From Clostridiales bacterium (lineage in GTDB: Bacteria; Bacillota; Clostridia; Oscillospirales; Oscillospiraceae): DNA of 19,178 nucleotides. The translations under genes were made by a program, and so were the position numbers. The notes below the pieces were generated by a model. That model was given only the letters and a program-made list of their open reading frames with translations. It made no database searches and was not told the DNA's origin. Below, piece by piece: positions 13,887-19,178 of this stretch. The stretch is taken from contig JAJPXR010000170.1 in assembly GCA_021205375.1 (NCBI GenBank), positions 1 through 19,178 of the forward strand, given 5' to 3'. Every line of letters begins with the position of its first letter. Position 1 is the first letter of the stretch.

Positions 13887-16496
13887 ATGGCTGAAGCGTT
13901 GACGCCCATGCGCAAACAATATCTTGAAATCAAGGAGCAGCATCCGGACTGCCTGCTGTTTTTCCGGCTGGGGGACTTTTACGAGCTGTTCGACGAGGAC
14001 GCGAAGATCGCCTCCAAAGAGCTGGACCTGACCCTGACCACCCGTGACCGGAAAAAGAGCGCCGAGGAACGGGTGCCCATGTGCGGCGTCCCCTACCACT
14101 CCTACCAGTCCTATCTGGCCCGGCTGGTGGCCAAGGGGTACAAGGTGGCCATCTGCGAGCAGATGGAAGACCCCGCCGAGGCCCAGGGCATCGTGGAGCG
14201 GGACGTCATCCGCATCGTCACCCCCGGCACGGTGGTAGACGCCGCCATGCTGGACGAGCGCAGCAACAACTACATCGCCGCCGTCTATCTGACCGCCAAC
14301 CGGGGCGGCATCTGCTTCTGCGACATCTCCACCGGGGAGCTGGACTGCACCGCCTTCTCCGGCGACCAGACGGTGCAGCATCTGGTCAACGAGCTGGGGC
14401 GGTTCTGTCCCAGGGAGGCGGTGCTCTCCGAGGGGGCCATGGAGGAAGAACTGCTGACCGAGGTGCTGAAAAACCGGCTGAACTGCCAAATCGAGCGGGG
14501 CGACCAAACCCGGTTCGACTACCAGCAGGCCAGGGAGACCCTGGACCGGCAGTTCGACAACCCCGCCGCCATCCCTGCGGGACAGGCGGAGGCGGTGCGG
14601 GCAGTGGGCGGTCTGCTCTCCTACCTCTACGAGACCCAGAAAAACGACCTGGCCCACGTCCGCAGGCTGAACTACTACACCACAGGCCGCTATATGGAGC
14701 TGGACTGGACCGCCCGGCGGAACCTGGAACTGACCGAGACCCTCCGGGGCAAGGAGAAGAAGGGCAGTCTGCTGTGGGTGCTGGACCGGACCCGCACCGC
14801 CATGGGCGGGCGGCTGCTGCGCTCCTGGCTGGAGAAGCCCCTGCTGAACCCGGTGGACATCGACCGGCGGCTCCAGGCGGTCAACGCTCTGGTGAATAAC
14901 ATGGTGGTCCGGGAAGAGGTCATGCTCTGCTTGAAGGAGGTCACCGACCTGGAGCGGCTCATTGGCCGCATCGTCTACGGCTCCGCCGGTGGGCGGGACC
15001 TGGTGGCCTTGTCCGCCGGGCTGCGGAACGTCCCCCGGCTGCGGGACCTGCTGGGCCGATGCGAAGGCTCCTCGCTGCTCTCCGATATCTGCCAGCGGCT
15101 GGACGCCCTGGAGGACCTGACCGACCTCATCGACCGGGCCATGGTGGACGAGCCCCCCTTCACCGTCCGGGAGGGCGGCCTCATCCGGGACGGCTACAGC
15201 GAGGACGTGGATTATCTCCGCAACGTCATGGCCCACGGCAAGGACATGGTGGCGGAGATCGAGACCAAAACCAAAGAGGAGTGCGGCATTAAAAACATCC
15301 GCATCCGGTATAATAAGATATTCGGCTATTACATCGAGGTCTCCCGTGGACAGGCTGATTTGGTGCCCGACAGTTGGGTCCGCAAACAGACCACGGTGAA
15401 CTCCGAGCGGTTCATCAACCAGGAGCTGAAAGACTTGGAGCACACCATTCTCTCCGCCCAGGACAAAATCACCGGCATTGAGTACCAGCTCTTCAACGAG
15501 GTGCGCCAGCAGGTGGCGGCACAGGTGGAGGCCGTCCAGCGGACGGCGGAGGCGGTGGCCGAGGCCGACGCCCTTTGCTCCCTGGCCACAGTCGCGGCGG
15601 AAAACGGCTACTGTATGCCCCAGGTGGACGACTCCGACATTATTCAAATCACCGAGGGCCGCCACCCCGTGGTGGAGCGGATGCTGAAAGATTCCATGTT
15701 CGTCCCCAACGACACCTTTATGGACAGCGGCGACGACACGGTGGCCATCATCACCGGCCCCAATATGGCGGGCAAGTCCACCTATATGCGTCAGGTGGCG
15801 CTCATTTGCCTGATGGCACAAATCGGCAGCTTCGTCCCCGCGAAGCAGGCCCACATCGGCGTACTGGACCGGATTTTCACTCGCATCGGCGCGGCGGACG
15901 ACCTCTCCGCCGGACAGTCCACCTTCATGGTGGAGATGGACGAGGTGGCGGACATCCTGAAAAACGCCACACCAAAAAGTCTGCTTATTTTGGACGAAAT
16001 CGGACGGGGCACCTCCACCTATGACGGCATGAGCATCGCCCGCGCCGTGCTGGAGTACTGTGCCGACAAACGGCGGCTGGGGGCCAAGACCCTGTTCGCC
16101 ACCCACTACCACGAACTGACCGACCTGGAGGGGCAAATCCCCGGCGTGAAGAACTACAACATTGCCGCCAAGAAGCGCGCCGACGACATCATCTTCCTGC
16201 GGAAGATCGTCCGGGGCGGGGCCGACCAGAGCTATGGCATCGAGGTGGCGAAGCTGGCCGGTGTACCGGCCAGGGTCATCACCCGCGCCAGGACCATCCT
16301 GGCCGAGATGGAGAAGGGCGAGGACACCGGCAAATCCGTTCTGGAACCCCAGCCCCAGGCCCCCATGGACGAGCAGTGCTGCTTTGGGGACATCCGGGCC
16401 TTTGAGGTGGCGGAGGAGCTGCGGGGGCTGGACATCAACACCCTGACCCCCATCGAGGCGCTGAACCTGGTGTATCAGTGGAAACAAAAAGTATAA
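13887..16496 (+). CDS. mutS: DNA mismatch repair protein MutS
   Basis: Recognises mismatches and small loops and recruits MutL. The 869-aa protein has all MutS1 domains: the mismatch-binding domain with GDFYELF (Phe31 and Glu33 are the mispair-contacting residues), connector, lever and clamp, and the ATPase domain with Walker A GPNMAGKST (624-632), Walker B LLILDEIGRGTS (699-710) and the downstream ATHYHEL signature. Near the C-terminus, QCCFGDI (830-836) sits where a beta-clamp-binding QLSLF-like motif is usual, but it is a poor match. The ATG follows AGAGGA. It is followed by an unknown small gene and mutL on the same strand, so mutS and mutL are probably co-expressed. Confidence 0.98.
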   Translation: MAEALTPMRKQYLEIKEQHPDCLLFFRLGDFYELFDEDAKIASKELDLTLTTRDRKKSAEERVPMCGVPYHSYQSYLARLVAKGYKVAICEQMEDPAEAQGIVERDVIRIVTPGTVVDAAMLDERSNNYIAAVYLTANRGGICFCDISTGELDCTAFSGDQTVQHLVNELGRFCPREAVLSEGAMEEELLTEVLKNRLNCQIERGDQTRFDYQQARETLDRQFDNPAAIPAGQAEAVRAVGGLLSYLYETQKNDLAHVRRLNYYTTGRYMELDWTARRNLELTETLRGKEKKGSLLWVLDRTRTAMGGRLLRSWLEKPLLNPVDIDRRLQAVNALVNNMVVREEVMLCLKEVTDLERLIGRIVYGSAGGRDLVALSAGLRNVPRLRDLLGRCEGSSLLSDICQRLDALEDLTDLIDRAMVDEPPFTVREGGLIRDGYSEDVDYLRNVMAHGKDMVAEIETKTKEECGIKNIRIRYNKIFGYYIEVSRGQADLVPDSWVRKQTTVNSERFINQELKDLEHTILSAQDKITGIEYQLFNEVRQQVAAQVEAVQRTAEAVAEADALCSLATVAAENGYCMPQVDDSDIIQITEGRHPVVERMLKDSMFVPNDTFMDSGDDTVAIITGPNMAGKSTYMRQVALICLMAQIGSFVPAKQAHIGVLDRIFTRIGAADDLSAGQSTFMVEMDEVADILKNATPKSLLILDEIGRGTSTYDGMSIARAVLEYCADKRRLGAKTLFATHYHELTDLEGQIPGVKNYNIAAKKRADDIIFLRKIVRGGADQSYGIEVAKLAGVPARVITRARTILAEMEKGEDTGKSVLEPQPQAPMDEQCCFGDIRAFEVAEELRGLDINTLTPIEALNLVYQWKQKV

Positions 16497-16543
16497 ATCT
16501 GACGTAATATAACGAATCGTATTGAGAAAAGGGAGAAAGAACC

Positions 16544-17038
16544 ATGAAAAAGACCAGCCTGCTCTATCACACCTTTGACGGTGACTTAAAGCGCGTCTGG
16601 GTGACGCCCAACTATCTGGACACCAAATGCTCCTTCCGCATGGAGGTCTGGGGCGGCGCCGAGGGCGAGACGAAAAAGACCCTGCTGCTGAACTTTGACC
16701 ACGTGGCGGCGCTGGAGTTTTCCATGAACTTTTGCGACAACGTGGTGGGGGCCGACCTGGGCGGGTTCTACAAGGTCCCCGGCAAGAAGCAGAAGCGCAA
16801 GCTGCTGGAGCGGAACTTCAACCGCCGGAAAAAGGACTGGCTGATGACCCGCCTCAGCGACGCCGAAAACGACGACCCGGACAACCTGCTCAACGACCAC
16901 AGCGGCGTGGACCAGATGGAGGAAAAGCTGAGCAAGTACCACCTCTACCTGCTCCAGAGCATGGGCGGGGCCTGGCTGGTGCTGGCGAAGGAATATGAGT
17001 GCGTGGAGCTGGACGAGAACGACGTACTGGGAGAATAA
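16544..17038 (+). CDS. Unrecognised 164-aa protein between mutS and mutL
   Basis: I do not recognise this family. It is a real gene by context: a good Shine-Dalgarno sequence (AAAGGGAG) before the ATG, 47 bases after mutS and 44 before mutL, with codon use like its neighbours. The protein is soluble-looking, with no signal peptide or membrane helix. The first 75 residues look like beta strands (LKRVWVTPNYLD, FRMEVWGG, KTLLLNFDHVAALEF). A strongly basic stretch follows (81-97, KKQKRKLLERNFNRRKKD), then an acidic one (106-118) and an alternating C-terminal part. The basic stretch could contact nucleic acid. Its position suggests co-expression with the repair genes but does not prove a repair role. 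Confidence 0.8.
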   Translation: MKKTSLLYHTFDGDLKRVWVTPNYLDTKCSFRMEVWGGAEGETKKTLLLNFDHVAALEFSMNFCDNVVGADLGGFYKVPGKKQKRKLLERNFNRRKKDWLMTRLSDAENDDPDNLLNDHSGVDQMEEKLSKYHLYLLQSMGGAWLVLAKEYECVELDENDVLGE

Positions 17039-17082
17039 CCAATAAATCTGACTTTTTGATTTGCTTAGAAACGAGGCCCGCA

Positions 17083-19068
17083 ATGGGAAAAATTCAATGT
17101 CTTGACCCCCATGTGGCCGACCTGATCGCCGCCGGAGAGGTGGTGGAGCGGCCCGCCAGCGTGGTCAAGGAGCTGGTGGAAAACGCCATCGACGCCGGAG
17201 CCACTTCTGTCACGGTGGAGATCCGCCGGGGCGGGATGAGCTACATCCGGGTGACCGACAATGGCTCCGGCATCGCGCCGGAGGACACGGAGACCGCCTT
17301 TCTCCGCCACGCCACCAGCAAAATTCGCGGCGAGGGAGATTTGGAGGCCATCGGCACCCTGGGCTTCCGGGGGGAGGCGCTGGCGGCCATCGCCGCCGTC
17401 TCCAAGGTGGAGCTGACCACCCGTACCGCGGACAACGACCTGGGCATAGCGCTGCTGCTGGACGGCGGCGTGGTGCGCACCCGGCAGGAGGTGGGGTGCC
17501 CCGTGGGGACCACCCTCATCGTCCGTGATTTGTTTTACAACACCCCCGCCCGGCTGAAATTCGTCAAGCGGGACGTGACCGAGGGGGCGGCGGTGTTCGC
17601 CGCCGTCCAGCACGCCGCCCTGAGCCACCCGGAGGTGGCCTTCAAAATGCTCCGGGAGGAACGGCAGGACCTGATGACCCCCGGCGACGGCAATTTGCAG
17701 TCCGCCGTCTACGCGGTGCTGGGCCGGGAAATGGCGCTGGGCTTTCTCCCCTGCAAAGGCTCCGGCGAGGGGCTACAGGTGGAGGGCTTCGTCTCCCGCC
17801 CCTCCTGCTGCCGGGGGACACGGGGCTATCAGCACTTTTTCGTCAATGGGCGGTATGTGAAAAGCCGCACCATGACCGCCGCCCTGGAGGAAGCCTACCA
17901 GAACCAGAAGATGGTGGGCCGGTTCCCCGGCTGCGTGCTGCACATCACTAGCAGTCTCAGCGCTGTGGACGTGAACGTTCACCCCACCAAAACCGAGGTC
18001 AAGTTCACCAACGAAAAGCGGCTGTTCCAGGCGGTGTATTCCAGCGTCAAGGCCGCATTGAACGGCGAGCAGGGCCACCCCCAGGTGAAGCTGGAGGAAA
18101 AGCGTCCCCAGCCCAAGCCGGTGGACACCGTCACCCCCAACCAGACCTTTTTCCAGAGTATGACGGCGGAGGAATACCGGGCCAAGGGGCCGGTGCTGCC
18201 CCTGCGGGACAGCGGCGGGACCCATACCGCGGCTACTTCGGCGGCTCCTGCCCGACCTGTGCCGCCCCCGGTGAAAATTGAACCTAAGCCCTACTCTCCC
18301 AGCGCGGCGGAGGAGTTTCGGGGGCTGGACCTGCCCATTTTGACCGAGCGGCCCGCCCGCCGGACGGACGCTCCCGCCCCGGTACAGAAGAAGGAGAAGC
18401 CCACTCCGCCCAAGCCTGCTCCCGCGCCCGTGGAGGAAACGCCTCCCGTCCCGGCAGAAACCCCGACCGAAACCCCGGAACCGGAACCCCTGACCCCGGA
18501 GACCCCTGCCTGGCGGCTGGCCGGGGAGGTGCTGGACACCTACATCATCGTGGAGCAGGGGGACACGGTCTATTTCATCGACAAACACGCCGCTCACGAG
18601 CGGATGAACTTCGACAAGCTGAAAGCCAGAGACTACCAGCCCATGCGCCAGATGCTGCTGACGCCGGTGGTGTTCACACCGCCCCCAGAGGAGGGTGCCG
18701 CGCTGCTGGCCCATCTGGACCTGCTGGCCCGCTACGGCTTCGAGGTGGAGGACTTCGGCGGCGGCGCGCTGCTGGTCCGGCAAAGCCCGGATTACCTCTC
18801 CGCCGGGGACATCGAACCCACCCTGACCCAACTGGGGGAGCGGCTGCTGGTCACAGGCACCGCCGACCCCTCCGCCGCACGGGACGAGGTACTGCACACC
18901 ATGGCCTGTAAAGCCGCCATTAAGGGCGGCTGGAAGTCGGGCCGGGAGGAGCTGGAGGCGGTGGCCCAGGCGGTCATGTCCGGGGAAGTCAAATACTGTC
19001 CCCACGGGCGGCCCGTGGCCATCGAGCTGACGAAAAAACAACTGGAGAAGCAGTTTAAACGGACGTAA
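17083..19068 (+). CDS. mutL: DNA mismatch repair protein MutL
   Basis: The ATPase and probable nicking endonuclease that acts after MutS. The 661-aa protein has the N-terminal GHKL ATPase motifs KELVENAIDAGA (Glu30, Asn34), DNGSGI (59-64), RHATSKI (75-81) and TLGFRGEAL (92-100). A long Pro/Glu/Thr-rich linker (about 340-475) follows. The C-terminal dimerisation/endonuclease domain has DKHAAHERMNFD (500-511), ACKAAIKGG (608-616) and CPHGRP (639-644). The metal motif of nicking MutL proteins is DQHA(x2)E(x4)E; here Gln is Lys and the last Glu is Asp. The start is the ATG giving MGKIQCLD with a modest GAGG. The frame opens 28 codons earlier, inside the end of the preceding gene. Confidence 0.97.
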   Translation: MGKIQCLDPHVADLIAAGEVVERPASVVKELVENAIDAGATSVTVEIRRGGMSYIRVTDNGSGIAPEDTETAFLRHATSKIRGEGDLEAIGTLGFRGEALAAIAAVSKVELTTRTADNDLGIALLLDGGVVRTRQEVGCPVGTTLIVRDLFYNTPARLKFVKRDVTEGAAVFAAVQHAALSHPEVAFKMLREERQDLMTPGDGNLQSAVYAVLGREMALGFLPCKGSGEGLQVEGFVSRPSCCRGTRGYQHFFVNGRYVKSRTMTAALEEAYQNQKMVGRFPGCVLHITSSLSAVDVNVHPTKTEVKFTNEKRLFQAVYSSVKAALNGEQGHPQVKLEEKRPQPKPVDTVTPNQTFFQSMTAEEYRAKGPVLPLRDSGGTHTAATSAAPARPVPPPVKIEPKPYSPSAAEEFRGLDLPILTERPARRTDAPAPVQKKEKPTPPKPAPAPVEETPPVPAETPTETPEPEPLTPETPAWRLAGEVLDTYIIVEQGDTVYFIDKHAAHERMNFDKLKARDYQPMRQMLLTPVVFTPPPEEGAALLAHLDLLARYGFEVEDFGGGALLVRQSPDYLSAGDIEPTLTQLGERLLVTGTADPSAARDEVLHTMACKAAIKGGWKSGREELEAVAQAVMSGEVKYCPHGRPVAIELTKKQLEKQFKRT

Positions 19069-19120
19069 TCGTCATCTGAGTATCCTTTTGAACCAGCTTT
19101 ATCTGTTATTTCGGTGGAAA

Positions 19121-19178
19121 ACCCCTCCGCCGTCAAGCGGCACTTCCGGGGCTTCGCCCCTCCCTGCCCTTTCAGGGG
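19121..19178. repeat. Palindromic repeat element, copy D (inverted, cut by window end)
   Basis: A diverged copy of the 7238-7338 family in the opposite orientation, starting ACCCCTCCGCC and reaching CCCTTTCAGGGG at the edge. It has its own small stems (CCGC/GCGG and GGGGC-TTC-GCCCC). It lies 52 bases after the mutL stop. No gene is visible in 19069-19178. Confidence 0.7.

Noticed and set aside
13827..16487. An 886-codon open frame antisense to mutS, and similar long antisense frames over pyrG (19-1680) and mnmG (5270-7264)
   Set aside because: They are mirror frames that stay open because the DNA is GC-rich. Their translations are low-complexity (rich in G, V, H, L, A, Q) with no domain, while the opposite strand encodes complete, motif-perfect enzymes.
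1..19178. tRNA, rRNA, CRISPR, integrase or transposase genes
   Set aside because: I looked for cloverleaf, array and recombinase signatures on both strands by eye and found none.

Overview
The window is a piece of GC-rich Firmicutes chromosome. Gene content, gene order (miaB ... mutS ... mutL; a DnaD-like protein followed by a DnaC/DnaI-like loader), strong AGGAGG-type ribosome binding sites and TTGACA/TATAAT-type promoters point to class Clostridia. The high GC and the dispersed palindromic repeats suggest an Oscillospiraceae-like gut bacterium (Flavonifractor/Oscillibacter neighbourhood). That placement is inference from gene content and base composition, not from a marker comparison.

Layout, left to right. 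67-1683 (-): pyrG, CTP synthase, with its own promoter, a leader of about 150 nt and a 3' hairpin. 2045-4129 (+): a two-gene replication-restart set, a DnaD-like primosome protein and a DnaC/DnaI-like AAA+ helicase loader. 4354-4900 (+): two tandem paralogous small zinc-ribbon proteins (DUF6487-like) with a parS-like 16-mer between them, closed by a bidirectional terminator. 4947-7150 (-): mnmG (tRNA wobble-uridine modification) followed by a TIGR04076-type small protein. 7376-8539 (-): an AlaX-type alanyl-tRNA editing protein. 8889-9647 (+): xth-type exonuclease III. 9713-10562 (-): an operon of a DUF2975 membrane protein and a small XRE regulator, with TATCG/CGATA operator-like palindromes around its promoter. 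10813-11295 (+): a divergent XRE regulator with two membrane segments. 11619-19068 (+): a tRNA-modification and mismatch-repair block, miaB, a DUF1648 membrane protein, mutS, an unrecognised 164-aa gene and mutL.

Most of this is housekeeping: nucleotide supply, helicase loading, tRNA modification and editing, DNA repair. I see no prophage, transposase, CRISPR array, toxin-antitoxin pair, tRNA or rRNA, and no clear new multi-gene system. The less explained material lies between genes: a structured palindromic element present in four copies (7238-7338, 11300-11400, 13158-13220, 19121-19178), a GCAAT-rich repeat that starts at the stop codon of two different genes, an AGCT-rich inverted-repeat element, the parS-like site, and the putative operators of the XRE-DUF2975 operon. 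The best unknown gene is the one between mutS and mutL.
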